NCBI GenBank assembly: GCA_022225965.2
Contig: JAKJXP020000133.1
Location: 1-64,000 of the forward strand
Source: Diatrype stigma
Lineage: Eukaryota; Ascomycota; Sordariomycetes; Xylariales; Diatrypaceae
Length of the DNA: 64,000 nucleotides
Direction of reading: 5' to 3'
The stretch's first letter is position 1; each line of letters opens with the position of its first letter. Position numbers and translations under genes: made by a program. This document shows positions 1 through 12,900 of this stretch, one piece after another. Under the pieces are notes generated by a model that saw nothing but the letters and a program-made list of their open reading frames with translations, ran no database searches and was not told the origin of the DNA.

Positions 1-117
1 TAACCCTAACCCTAACCCTAACCCTAACCCTAACCCTAACCCTAACCCTAACCCTAACCCTAACCCTAACCCTAACCCTAACCCTAACCCTAACCCTAAC
101 CCTAACCCTAACCCTAA
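1..117. repeat. Telomere, (TAACCC)n
   Basis: About 19.5 uninterrupted copies of TAACCC run from the first base. This is the C-rich strand of the vertebrate/filamentous-fungal type TTAGGG telomere read inward, so base 1 is the physical chromosome end (or the end of the assembled part of it). The repeats stop sharply after CCCTAA at 117, and the following bases belong to a truncated Helitron-like element with no other subtelomeric sequence between. Confidence 0.98.
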
Positions 118-3100
118 TCTGGGCCAGGCTCGAACTCTTCATTATCGGGCTAAACATTTTTTCGGCCAACCGTATCGTAATAATCATCCTTATAAATATG
201 ATATTGCATATAATATATATATATTACGATATAATTATCGAATTTAATTTCGTTATTAATTAATAACTTATTAATATAACGATAAAAATAATTTAATAAT
301 AGCTTTATTTAATAAAAGTTAAAGAATTATTAATAAGTTTAAATAGGCTTATAATGAAGGAAATAATTTAATACTTTAAGTTACGTATTAATAATATGCC
401 ATTTCTTAAAGTTTTAATTTTTAAAATTCTAGCGCTTAACGAATTTAAAATACGAAACGTATTTTATATGTATACTTTTTTGCTTATATTTTTTTCAAGC
501 TATAGCGCTTTTTTTAATTTCGTCGCTTTTATTATTAAGGTTTAAAATTCGAATATGCTTTTTAAAAAGGCAATAATCGACGTTACGTATTATACGATTA
601 TTTTCTTATAAAAAGAATTGTAATAAATAATAATAAATCTTTTAAACAAAATAATCCCTTTTTTCGATAAGCTTATTTATAAGCTTAAAAATAAACGAAA
701 GCATGGAATTATTATTAATTATATGCGGCAAAATAAATTAAACAATTTAAGCATATATAATAAATTATTATTCGGATTTGCCGTAATATTTGATTATATA
801 ATTAATAATAGCCGCATCGTTAATATACGAAGAAATATTCGTATTAATTAATTACGATATAATTATTAATAAATTAAATTAATTAAAATAAATATTATTA
901 TATACGGCATTAAATAATTATTAAAACTTATTTTTTATTTTAATAACGCGAAATTCGTTTCGTATAAAGCGTAAAAAATTAAAGCGATAAACGGAATTTA
1001 ATAACTTTTCGCCTTTTTTCCGAATTTCGTTAGTCGCTTTTTTAATAATTCGGAAATAATACGTAATAAAATATTTATAACGTTAATAGCGGTTTATGAT
1101 ATTATTTAATTATTGCTACATAAGTTCCGTATAAAAAGGATTAATGCATAACGGATTGTTATTTATACCGCCGCGGCCGATTTTTTAAGGCTTAGGATTT
1201 ATGGCAATAATATGGTAGCCTTAAATTTTAACGTATATATTTCGATCTTTTTATATATCCATATTCGGAAAGGAATTATTTTTAAACCAATATAATTCAT
1301 AAACGTAATCGTTGTTACGATTTTATTATTCGAAGCAATATTAAAAGTCGCCGAAATTAAATTTTTTCGCCAATACGATTTTTCGAAACAAAATAGCCCA
1401 AAAAAAGAAATGCTACGTAATAATATAAAAATTTTTACGTAATAAGCGTCGAAATAAGTTTATTCGTTTATATTTATTTAATTATTTCTATTAATTAAAT
1501 TTAAGTATATAACGATATAAGCTTTATTAATAAAGATTTGCCGAATTTAAAGTAATAAACGTAAACGGCAGTTTTAAGCAATAAAAAAAGGCTTTTAGTT
1601 TTCGCCGATATTTATATTAAAAAAAACGAATGTCTTTAATAATATTTATAAATCGGATAATGCGGTTAAAAATAATTTATATTTTAAATTTATCCGGATT
1701 TTTAAAAGCCTTTTATAATTAGCGCTTAAAAATGGGCGAATTAAATTTCTTATTCGTAAAATAACGGTTATGGCTACGGACTTATTTACGTATTAAAATG
1801 TTTAATGCAATATATCGAAAGGTATAATATTTAATAAAGCGATTATTTTTTTAATGCATAACATAATTGAAATAGTTTTAATATTTAATAATACGTTACC
1901 GAAGCTTAATAAAGTCGGCTTTATTATAGGGATAAAATATAAAATACGCAAGAAAAAATAAAACGTAAAATTAATTAAATTTATTAAAAAAGGTTTGCCG
2001 TATAAATAATATTAAAAAATAATAAATAACGTTTAATTAAATTGCTTATAACGGTATATTCGGTTTCGAAAATGACGGATTATTCTTATTATTTTTTTTA
2101 AGCGGTTTAATTTAAATGCTTTAATAAATAAATTAAAAACCGCCGCTTTATCGTATATATCGATATTTTTTTGGAATAGCTTCATTTACGGAATCCGTAT
2201 TTGGATTTATCGTTATATATATTTTATTCGTTTCGTAAATGTTAAGCAAGTCGTAAATATCGCCATTTTTAAGTAATTAAAATAAATTATAATAATTTAA
2301 TATAAAGTTTATATAATTCGGGTAATTTATAAAAAAAAAATTCAGCTATATATATATAACTTAGCGACGAATACGAAATCGCCGGCGAAATTAACGTTTC
2401 ATTTTTGAAACATTATCGGTATTTTTAGGATAAAGAAAAATTATATCGAAATGCTTTAAAAATAAAGGCAATTCGTTATATACCTTATTAATATCGCGTA
2501 AAAAGTATATAATATATTTCGTATATTTATATTGCTAATTACGAACTTATAAGAAATTAATTAATTAATTAAGTTATATAATAATAAAACGAATAATAAA
2601 AACATTAATTGCAATATAAATTCTTATAATAAATAGCTTTTCGATTATTTTAAACGGAATAAATTAAAAAGAAACGTCGTTAAAGTTTAAATTATTACTA
2701 GCAAAAAAATAAAAAGGCTCGTTTATTAATTTCTTATTATCCTTTATTTAATAAGTAATGCAAATATTTATGTTTAATAATTTAACGTTAAATTATTTAT
2801 ATTAATAACGCGGGTAAAAATATATTTGCTTCGTTTTTAAGGCTTCGTCGAATCGCCTTTTAATAATTACGTCTTTAAGAAATAACGTAAGCTTTTGGTT
2901 GTTGCTTTTATATTATACCGGCTTTTCGTCGAAATCACGATATTTTAAAAATCGAATTTGTTGCCGTTATTTACGTTTAATTATCCGAAAAGACGCATAA
3001 TTATATATTCGGAATCGTCTTCGTTTTTACGCTCGAATTCGTTTAAAAGATAAAAGAAACGAAGAATCGAAAGAGGCCTATAAATTACGATTAGGACTAA

Positions 3101-3739
3101 TATGTTGCAGTTAAAAAGATTATGGCGTTAATTTTAATATTAACGTCGATATATATTTAGGCGTTACGTAATAATTAACCGAAATAAAAATACGAACAAT
3201 TTAAATAGCCCAATTAAGCGGGCAATTACGCGGTTTATTACGCGGCTTATTATGCGGCTAAAAAATAAATAATGCCATAATCGAATTAAAGAATAATAAA
3301 AACGGCAAAAAAACAAGCTAAATATATTAACGTAGCCGTATTTTTAGTAATATTGGATTAAAGAATTATTTTATTAATGGATTTAAAAAATTTAAAATAA
3401 TAAAGAATAAAAAAGGTAAATAATAATTAAAAATAAAATAAAGTTAAATTTAAAAAGGGATTTATAATATCGATTCGTTTTTTAAATTTAATTAAAACGT
3501 ATCGTTATTAAAATTTAATTTGGCCCGTAAATTAAATAATATCGGGATTTATAACGGTTTTTCTTAATAACGTTGCCGCAATCAGTAGTTTCGTTAAATA
3601 ATGTACTGTTTAAAACGGGCGGCAATTATGCGAAATAAATTATTCTAAACCTATTTATTACGATAATACATATTGCTAAGCATTTCGTAAGTTAAATTTA
3701 TATAACGTCGATTGGACTTAAATAAATGACGTAATTAAA

Positions 3740-4240
3740 TTGCTAAAAGATAAAAAGTTAAATAAAAATAAGCCAAAAGCTAAAATTAAAAAGCTGGCTA
3801 TTAAAAATTTAAAAACTAATAAGCCAGTTATTAAAAAATTAAAAACTAATAAGCCAAAAATTAATAAGCCACCTACTAAAAAGCCACTTATTAAAAAGCC
3901 ACCTATTAAAAAGCCAGTTATTAAAGAGCCAATTAAAAAGGAACTAACTAAAAAGAAGCCGGCTGCTAAGAAGCCAAAAATTAAGGAGCCAATTAAAAAA
4001 AAACTGGTTAAAAAAAAACCGGCTAAACAAGAGCTGGCTAAAAAGGAACTGGCTAAAAAGGAATTAGCTAAAAAGGAACTGGCTAAAAAAAAGCTGGCTA
4101 AAAAGGAACTGGTTAAAAAAAAGCTGACTAAAAAGAAACTGGCTAAAAAAAAGCTGGCTGGAAAAAAATTGGCTAAAAAAAAATTAATTAAAAAGAACCA
4201 AACTAAAAAAAACCAGGAAATTAAAAAACCGCATATCTAA
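3740..4240 (+). pseudogene. Lys/Pro-rich repeat tail of a degraded second Helitron ORF
   Basis: A 166-codon open frame made of Lys-rich repeats: first a KKPxI-type period (residues 25-75), then a KKELA/KKKLA five-residue period to the end. It has no ATG (the frame opens at TTG), and the frame upstream contains an in-frame TAA preceded by Trp-Thr, which looks like a mutated Gln codon. It is therefore probably the tail of a longer ORF on the strand opposite to Rep-helicase. The inverted copy at 16,024-16,314 (minus) has the same beginning but is stopped earlier. Lys codons AAA/AAG cannot be turned into stops by G-to-A change, which may be why the frame survived. No function recognised. Confidence 0.5.
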
Positions 4241-4599
4241 AAGCAATACGAAAGAAATTATTTATTGCAATATAAAAATAAAATGCCTATATAATAAAAT
4301 AAAATTAATACTAATTCGAAATAAAAACATAAGCATATATACGTTTTATAAAATGTAATTATAATAAAAAAGGCATTTTTAAATAAAAATATATAAATAT
4401 CGCTTATAAATAAATTAATTTAATAACTAAAATTATTAATAAATATAACAAACCTTAAAAATTATAAAATAATTTATATTAATAAAATTCGAAAAAATTA
4501 TATATAAGCCGCAAATAAATTTTAAAAAACCTATAATACGCTGTATTATAACGAAAAAGCTACGTATAAAACTTAAAAGAATTATGCATAAATCGCGCA

Positions 4600-4855
4600 T
4601 AAAATTCGAAAAAGCCGTAACGCATTACGAATAAGTTATATATAAAACTCGAAAAAGCCGTAATATATTGCGAATAAATTGCAGATAAAAATAAAAAGAT
4701 CGTAATGCATTACGAATAAATTGCGGGTAAAAATAAAAAGGTCGTAATATATTACGAATGGATTACGGATAAAAATAAAAAGGTCGTAATGCATTACGAA
4801 TAAATTACGAATGGAAATAAAAAAATCGTAATGCATCGCAAATGGATTGCAAAAA
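4600..4855. repeat. 42-bp minisatellite inside the Helitron copy
   Basis: About five to six tandem units of roughly 42 bp, each containing the near-palindrome CGTAATGCATTACG followed by an A-rich half. On the minus strand they read as a 14-residue repeat (MHYDLFIFIRNLFV-like); on the plus strand as a Lys-rich repeat continuing the orientation of the Lys/Pro-rich ORF. The inverted Helitron copy carries the same array at about 15,200-15,420. Confidence 0.75.
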
Positions 4856-5629
4856 AAAATAAAGAAATTTTTAAAAAAAGCTAAAATAATTTAATGGTAT
4901 AATAAAATATATAAACAAATTAAAGCAAATTACGAAAAAGTTATAAGCAAATTAAAACAAATCGAAATAAATTATAAATAAATTAAAACAAACTTAAATG
5001 AAATCCGGAAATATAATAATATTATTAGCCGTACGTATAAAATAAATGGATTTTATTATTATTTATATATAATATTTATAAAGAATAAAAATTAATTGGC
5101 TGGTAAAACGGAATTAACTGGCTTAATTAATCGCTAAAGCAAACGCAACGGATCCAACCAATCGCAGGCGAAAACGTTCGAAATATTTCCCAAGCCTGAA
5201 TTTCTAGACATAATTTCCGTATTACATTACCTTTACAAAATAATCTCCGGTTAAAATAAAATTAACGTAATAATTTTATACCGTATATATAAAGAAAATA
5301 TGTAATTACTTAAATAAAATCCTAAAAAAATAAATTTATAATAAAAATGTAATAAGTAATAAGAATTTAATTAATTAAATAAAAAAGATTAATTCGCCGT
5401 AATATATTACGTAATATAAAAATTAAACTTTATAAGCGCCGATTAATTAAATAAAAAAGATTAAGCTACGAATATACGCTATGCGAATAAAAAATAAAAT
5501 TTCCAGGCTATAATTAATTAAATAAAAACGGAAATATTTATAAGGTAATATTTCGAGCGAATAATATTTATATAAACTTTAATTCATTATAAATATATAA
5601 GCAAAATTATAAATGCTGTTTAATTAAGA

Positions 5630-5935
5630 ATTTTAATAACGAATTAATGCATATAAGTAAAATATAAAGAATTAATATTGCTTTAAACCATTTATATATG
5701 CGGCGGCATATTCAGTAAAGCGTTTTAATAACGAATTAATGCCTAATTAAAAGTTTTAATAACGCCTTAATGCTTAATTAAGAGTTTTAATAATAAGTTA
5801 ATGCATATAAGTAATATATAACGGGAAAGCATAAATTTAAGCGACGTATAGCGGAGCGCCTGCCGGATTGGAAGTTTTAGTAACGCCTTAGTGCCCGATT
5901 AGGAATTTTAATAACGCTTTAGCGCCTAATTCGGT
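5630..5935. repeat. Degenerate subtelomeric tandem repeat, about 30-bp unit
   Basis: Six units start near 5,630, 5,722, 5,753, 5,784, 5,874 and 5,905, with a shared core like GTTTTAATAACGCCTTAATG followed by C, then a TAATTA-rich tail. Units 2-4 and 5-6 are directly adjacent; the other gaps hold unrelated sequence. The least AT-shifted unit (5,874) reads GTTTTAGTAACGCCTTAGTG, and differences between units are mostly C:G-to-T:A, consistent with RIP damage to a former minisatellite. Confidence 0.65.
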
Positions 5936-5956
5936 AGCACTTATATGCATCGAGAA

Positions 5957-5967
5957 CCTAACCCTAA
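5957..5967. repeat. Short interstitial telomere-like motif
   Basis: CCTAACCCTAA, nearly two telomere repeats, lies just after the degenerate tandem array and about 5.8 kb from the true telomere. It is short enough to arise by chance, but it is unmutated in an otherwise heavily AT-shifted stretch. Confidence 0.5.
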
Positions 5968-8900
5968 GTATTAGTATACGACTTAAAGGCTAAATTAATA
6001 CCGACGTATATTCGAATATAAGTCGCTAAACGAATAAAAATATAAGCTTATTAAATTAAGTTATTCGTAAAATATTAACATATTTACGATATACTTTTTA
6101 TTTTTTTCTTAAAGCCGTAATATGATTATTAAAAAGGTTTCGAATAATTGGCATTATTAAACCTAAAAGAAATAAAAGAAATAAATATATATATATATGA
6201 TATTATGCGGTCGACGGCCCAAAGGGCCATGCCGATATACGTTTAATTTTAGCATAATAAGAAACCTTAAACCGAAATCGAAAAGAAAAACCTATTAACT
6301 CGTACCGAAATCGCTTTTTTGGTTATATATAAAAAATATTTAAAACGGTTTTTATCCGTTCTTTATTATAAGAAAGCCTAAAATTATTTATTAAATTAAA
6401 AAAAAAATTATAACGCAAAGCCGGTCCGGTTTTGCGCCGTAAATATACGGTATACGTACCATTAAATATAATGCCGATATATTAAATAAATAAAGGTAAG
6501 TTATAAAAGGAAAAAGAACGATACGGAATGGCCCGTACGCCCGGTATATCGCTCCGGATATAAGTAAACCACTTATTTCGGCCGGCGTCGACGCAACGAC
6601 AACCTAACCGGCAAAACAAATTATATACCGCCTTTAAGGTATAAATATCCTGCCTTTTTTCCGCCCGGAAATTTTTCCTTTTTTTTTTTTTAATAATAAC
6701 AATTAATCCGATACGTAATTTTTTTCCGCTATCGATTCGACCCTTAAAAATAAAAGCTCGAACCGATTTTTTATTATTTTTTAATTTATTGCAATTGTTT
6801 TTTTTATTTTTTATATTATGCGTAAATTCGGATCGCTTTTGGACATCCGGAAATCCGGACGCCTAAGGTCGGTCCGAATTTATGCAGTTCTTCATTATTT
6901 CCGACGTCGATCCGACGTTTATTAATCTCGATAATATATTATTTAGCCGTTTAATTTTACTTATCCGCTTATTTTATAGCCGATTTCGTTTCGTTTTTTC
7001 TGCTTTATCGTTTTGTTACCGTTTTTGCAACTTAACCGTTTCGATTTCGCGACGATATCGGGCTCTTTTAAAAAGCCCGTTCCCGATATTTCGATCCATT
7101 CCGACCTTTTATTAAGAAAAATGGAATGCGTGTTTTATATATACCGCATAACGAAAAATCCCTTTTTATTTTATTGCGACCGTTATAAATTGTTCCGTTT
7201 TCGTATCGTTATATTTTAATATTTAACCGACATAACTGGTAAATTTCGTCGATGCATTATATATAAATATTATAAAAAAACCATTTCCGATTATTACGAA
7301 ATAAGCTTTTCGTTTTTTTTTCGAAATCGTTTTAATTTCGCTTAATCCGCCGATAATTTTAAATCCGAATTCCGAAAATTCTGGTCGTTTATTGCGAAAT
7401 ACCAAGCGGATCTTATCGAAAACGCGTAAAAAATAAGCTAAGGTTTTTTATAAATCGATTCGTATTAATTCCGTTTTAAAACGTTAAACGTATATACGAC
7501 GTTTTATATAAGGCTCGGTCCGCCGTATATAAATGTATCAAAAAGCTATTCGTTTACGCATTACTTTTAAGCGATCTTTTCGATAACGTCGTAATAATTA
7601 CGTTTATTTTTATCCGCATTTCGGCCCGCATTTATATTCCAGCTTTTTCCGCTTGGATCCGCGGCGAAATAAAACCGACCTTACGTTTTAAATTCCTAAA
7701 TATTGGTATTTTTTAATTATTGGAATCCATTAAGGTATATCGCTGCGATTTTAATCCGGCCTTTTTATTTAATCTTAATTTCGTTTATAATTATCCGGCG
7801 GTTGCCGTTTTTTTTTTTCCGGCAATAACGAAAGCTTTTTTCGTATTTAATAAATACGCTTCCAACGCGTTTTCGATTAGCTTTCGGGCCGGTCGCTTTT
7901 TGTTACATTAACGATTAAATTATGGTATTAATGCGGCGTATATTTCGTTATGGTTTCGGTTGGCCTTCGTACCGTTTTCGGATTGGCATTAAGCCGTTTG
8001 TTTTTTAATTTATATATCGTAATTAATTTCCTTGTTTTCGACAAAACGTCGCCTTATTTTTTTTTCGGAATCGGCTATAACAAATGAAATTATTTTTGCG
8101 GTAATTTATCCGTATTCGATACGTCGTTGGTCCGTATGCGTTAAGCCCTATTCGGTAAAGAATTAATATTTTATTTTAATAATAGCCTTAATATTAATTT
8201 ATATTATTCGAACCGGTTAAAACGTATTAGCCATTTCGTTACGTAATCGGTTAAACTTATAATCGATAATGCTTCGTTATATCGGAAATTTTTTAATTCT
8301 ATTAGCAATGCCGGTCGAAAATGGATTACGTTTAGGCAATAATTTAAATAATGCGATAACGTTTTTTTTTATTGCTTATAAGCGCATATCGAAATAATAT
8401 CGGAAATACGTCGTTCCGTTAAAAAGCTATATAAGTTAATTTTTTCGGTTTTAGCTTATATTAATATCGAACTTTAAAATTTCGTTAACGTTTGGTATAA
8501 TCGGAAAATGTTTTCGTCGGGTTTAATTTGGGCCGGTATACGCCGGATTTCCGTTTTATATCGAATCGAATTATTCGTTTTAACTTTTTACCGGAATTAC
8601 CAAATAATTAACAATGCCGGATATAACTTTATTTTATAGCGCTTGCGTTTTTTTTTTATCGCTTTAAATAGCAGCCGGTATGCCGTTTTTCCGCTTTCAA
8701 ATAAACGCCGCATTTACATATAAGCTTTTGAATTATTTCGCTTATATTTAAGAAAAACTTTCGTTTTTTTATTCTTAATCCTGCGGGTATTATTAAATTA
8801 TTTAGCCAATTTCCGTATTTTATCGATACGTTATCGTAAATATTTCGTAATTCCTATACGCTTTATCCTTTTTTTAAAAACCGCTTATTTATAAAACAAT

Positions 8901-9429
8901 TAAAGGTCCATAAAAGGTAAATATAATTCCGTTTTTAATTCGATAGTATTTATAGCTTTATACGCCTTTATAATCGCCCGGATATAAGCGTTTTACGTTT
9001 TTTGCAGCATCGAATAAATGCCTTTCTTAAAACGCTTTTTCGGCAAAGCAATATCGTGCCATATCGTAAAACCATATTTTATTGCTATTCGAATAACTGC
9101 TATATATATTAATTTGGATTTAATTAAATTTAGCCCTTACGTAAATTTAATTATGCGTTAAATCGATAATTGCTATATTTCGAACCGGCTTCGAAATTGC
9201 TTATGTTATGCCTTTTAATTTAAGCGGTTATTAATTATAATCTCCAAAATCTTTAAGCTATTAATCGGTTCCAGCGAAATCGAATTTAGGCGTATGCCTT
9301 TTCCAGATATATCCGACTTCGGTTTTTTTCCGAAATATATTAACTTATATTTCGATATATTAAAACTTAATCCGTATAATCGGTTTTATTCCAAGCAAAC
9401 GGCATGCATTTTTTATAATTACTTATAAC

Positions 9430-9600
9430 AAATGGCGGAATTTTTCGTAATCGATATAAAATAAAAATTATTTACGTATATTATTAAACCGATGTTTCGA
9501 ATATTTTTAAAAATCGGATATAGCGACGAAATATATAGCAAATACAGTACAGGCAAAAAAAAAAATCCCTAAGGCATTCCCGATTTTAAAAATATAAAAC
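9430..9600 (-). pseudogene. Reverse transcriptase core of the LINE
   Basis: Translation on the minus strand gives a block resembling RT motifs 4-5: GMP*GFFFLPVLYLLY, then ...IIYVNNFYFISITK. In an intact LINE these read GVPQGSPLSP...YVDD. Gln-to-stop, Ser-to-Phe and Asp-to-Asn are all explained by C-to-T on one or the other strand. The catalytic aspartates are lost, so the copy cannot encode active RT. Confidence 0.8.
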
Positions 9601-11949
9601 CAAATTCGCGATTATCGAAATAAAATATAATCGTTTTTTTTTCGAAATAACTTCGCAGTTAAGTAATTATTTAAAAAAAATAACCCGCAATACGAAAGGC
9701 ATTTAAAAAACGCAAATGTATAACGTAATCGAAAACTCCGGCTACGTTTAGAAATAAAACCGACGTCGATGCATTTTTTAATTAACCCGTACGTATTTAA
9801 TTTATTAACAATTGCAACGCCGTTTTAATAAATTTATTCGATTTGTTACCCATTTATTCCGGAAAAATAAAATTAAGCCTTTCGATAACGTTTAATAAAC
9901 CTACGACGACTATAAATTCGAAAATCTTTCTTATCGTATCCAAAAGCGCTATAAGCCTTTAAAATCCTATTATGTTTATTTCCGGCCTATTTTTTAGAAT
10001 AATTGCTATCCGTATTCGCCGGAACTTACGGAAAAAATACTCCATACGCTAATTAATTTCGAAAATCGATATAAAGCGATATAATAAAAACAACTTCGAA
10101 TTTAAATCGTTACGTTTAAACGCTAAATCGCATGTTTTTAAAAAGGCCGTAAAAATAATATTCGGGCCGGATATTTTTTAAAATTCCTTCGATATTAAAT
10201 GTTTATATATTATTATAAGGATTATTAGCTAAAACATAAAAAAGGAATTTTAAAAAGAAATATAATCGAAATCGGAATTACGTATATTTATTAAGTCGGC
10301 CGTTAAAATAGGATAAAATTTCGCGCTTAAGAAATCCAGCTTTTGCTCGAACGTATTTATAACCTTTAAATTAAATCGGTTCGGGATTTTCCGGAAGGAG
10401 AATATTATCGGGAAATCCGATGCCTTAAAGCTTTTCGTACGTATCTATTTTCCCACTTTCCATATAACCGAAAAATTATGCGTTTTCGCTGCTTCGTAAA
10501 ATATACGTCGCTACGAATTTCTTTTGGCTTTCGCTTATATACGTTTTCGGGCCTTATTGCTTTGCCTTAATGCAACGTAAGTATTATCCGTTCGATATTG
10601 CTTTTAAATCGCATGGATTTCGCGTTTTATTTATACCGCCTTTCGGACTTTAAGGATTTATCATTCGTACCGGAAAATGCCGCCCTTATTTCGGAAGGTA
10701 ATTTTTTTAGCGATATATAATAAGGCTATAATAAATATTTCCAAATATTGGTTTATATTTTCCGGAATTTGGAATTCGGACGGATATAATAAAAATTGCG
10801 CCTCGATTTTTATTTAACTTATATCCATTAATTTTTAATTATATCCAATTACGTTAGCTATAAATTTAGAATTACGGATTTTATATATAAACGGCTTATA
10901 GTCGTTTTTAATATATTCAGACACCTTTACGAAACCGACCGGAAGGTCCAGCGAAGCCTAAACGAAATCCAGGATTATATCATTTCTTTCTTTCCGATTA
11001 TAAAAAGTTCCGATATTCTAAGGAATTAATAAGTTTAAGTCCCATTTTGCGGCAAATTTAATTAATTTTTTAACTTTCCGATATAATTCCTTAATAAATA
11101 TCCATATGGAATTATATAAGTTAAAATCGCTTAATACGAAAATGGATCAAATTCGGGTCCTAAAAAACAAATCGTTTATAAAAATGTTTCATTCGATAAC
11201 TGCTTTATTATCGGAAAATGGGCTATATACCGAAACGATATTAATCAAATCGTTTTCCGTTTTTATTATGGCCTTATATTAAAAAGTATAAACCTCGTAT
11301 TGTCTTATAAGTATCTTTAAGTTTATTACGAATATAATTCGAAATATATTTCCGTTATTATATTATATAATTATATATTCCATACTTTTCGATACCGATA
11401 CCTAAGGAACGTTCCGGATTATAATGGGCGATTTCGAAATCGTTAAGATATTATAACGTTTCGGCCCGTAAAATAATTCCTATAAAATTTACGGTTTATT
11501 TGCGATATTCCAAATAAAAACGGTTAATTTTTTTATTAAATGCTATGCATAACTTAATTATTATCGACGTTTTACGGATAAGTTATTGCTAAGGGCTATA
11601 AATTAATGGGAAAAAAAACGTTTATGCAAGTATTATTTCTAAACGCCTTCGTATTTCCGACGGGTCGATTTATTTGCGGCTTTTTCCGTAACCGTTTAGC
11701 CGAATCATTTAACGTAAACGTTACGAAATTAATTTCTTAAAACGCTAAAAAAAAGGGCCGCGTTAACGTTTCGAACTTAATTAAATACCGAAAATACGCA
11801 ATTCGTACGTATTTTTATATTTCCTTTGCTTTCGGGCAATCCTTTAATTACGATAGGTATTTTATTTTATAATTCGGGCATTTCGATAAATGGTTGCTTA
11901 TTTTTAGCTGGCAATTTATTTCTTTATATATTTTCGAATTATATTAGCC

Positions 11950-12567
11950 GCATATTTCGTTCGAACAATAATGAACCGCTTTATGCCCGAATTTATAACA
12001 TTTAAAGTATCGCTTAACCTAAGCCTTTGGCGTAAATGGGCTGTATTTATAATGCTAATAATCCAACGTAACGCTTTTACGGCATAATTGGTTCGTTATA
12101 TTTTCGGTATCGATAAAAAGATAAATCGATGTTACATTTTTATATATGGTATTCGCCTTTTTCGGATAAATTATTTCCGCAATTCGGACGTTATTTTTTG
12201 CATTAATGTCGTTTTTAAATGCTTTCGGGATTATTTTTTTTAATAGGGCTATAAAAAATCTTATAGCTATTACGGTATGGCGAGCCTTATAAATATAAGC
12301 GGCCGAATCGAAAGCGGCGTTAGCCCAATTTTCCTTTAAGGTATATTTCTTTTTAAAGTTTAAATTACGGAAAACGATTTTTTAATTGCCGCTAAATAAT
12401 TTCGTAACCGCTTTTATAGCATTAATTCCATATATTATATTTAGCTTTTCGATAACGATTCGAAATATTTTCGTATTTGCTGCTTCGATAATCGGTTTAA
12501 CGACCGTAATAAAATCGTAATTAAGGGATTGCCGGATTTTCGAAAGGCTTGCAGCCGTTACTGCCAA
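11950..12567 (-). pseudogene. LINE ORF1 (gag-like) remnant with zinc knuckle
   Basis: Minus-strand frames give RYFKCYKFGHKAVHYC, a CCHC zinc knuckle in which the first Cys of the usual RCFKC has become Tyr. Upstream, 12,382-12,567 retains a 61-residue open frame from the same ORF1. Such knuckles are typical of ORF1 of Tad-like fungal LINEs and bind the element RNA. Confidence 0.7.
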
Positions 12568-12900
12568 GTACGTCGAAAAAAGGGAAATTGGTTTCGAAGA
12601 ATTGGTTTTCGTTAATTTCTTAATAGCGGCTTTAATTCGGTTAAGCCTTTGGGAAAGGTCGATCGGTAATAAGGCGGAAATATTTAGGGCTACATTTTAA
12701 AAAATTTGCAGCAAAAATCGAATTAACCTTTTTATATTTTAGGCATTACCTGTTTTTATAACAAAAAAATCGGTTGCTTTTTGGATTATTTGCGCTTAAG
12801 GGAATTCCTTGTTTTTCTGTTGGTTAAAGCCCGGTACGACCGGGCTTCGTAATTAATTTAACGCATACCGAGACGATGCCAAATTCGATTCGCCGCTACC

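Larger units (their letters stand above)
118..5253 (-). mobile_element. Helitron-like element, truncated by the telomere (RIP-degraded)
   Basis: This stretch is an inverted copy of about 14,801-19,937: paired positions sum to about 20,054 along the whole 5.1 kb. In minus orientation it carries the first part of the Rep-helicase gene; the Rep HUH region lies near 1,290-1,320, where His codons have become Tyr (reading D-Y-V-Y). The element stops inside that gene at base 118, directly against the telomere, so the helicase half is missing. Its internal end (5,159-5,253) matches the terminal repeat of the other copy. Translation from 118-200 is much less damaged than the rest. Domain identity is from motifs read by eye, so exact limits may be off by tens of bases. 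Confidence 0.85.
5254..6189. other. AT-rich interval between Helitron fragment and LINE
   Basis: No gene recognised. This AT-rich stretch contains the degenerate tandem array listed separately (5,630-5,935) and a short interstitial telomere-like motif at 5,957-5,967. The remainder shows no coding signal or recognised element. Confidence 0.6.
6190..12900 (-). mobile_element. Tad-type LINE retrotransposon (RIP-degraded)
   Basis: Minus-strand non-LTR retrotransposon. Its 3' end is the (AT)n-tailed segment at 6,190-6,690, recognised because a 5'-truncated copy of just that segment lies at 60,466-60,957 between target duplications. Reverse transcriptase is readable near 9,430-9,600: GVPQGSPLSP has become GMP*GFFFLP and the YVDD centre reads YVNN at 9,467-9,478. 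A gag-type zinc knuckle is visible near 11,950-12,010, with its first Cys changed to Tyr. A gag fragment lies at 12,382-12,567. All damage is C:G-to-T:A. The 5' limit near 12,900 is uncertain. Family (Tad/I-clade) is from motif order: gag with knuckle, then RT, then (AT)-type tail. Confidence 0.82.

Noticed and set aside
4600..4855. Possible CRISPR array
   Set aside because: The repeats are directly adjacent 42-bp minisatellite units with no unique spacers, inside a eukaryotic transposon.
6882..7911. Several open frames of 60-77 codons
   Set aside because: They lie within the degraded 3' part of the LINE, mostly on the strand opposite to it; not genes.
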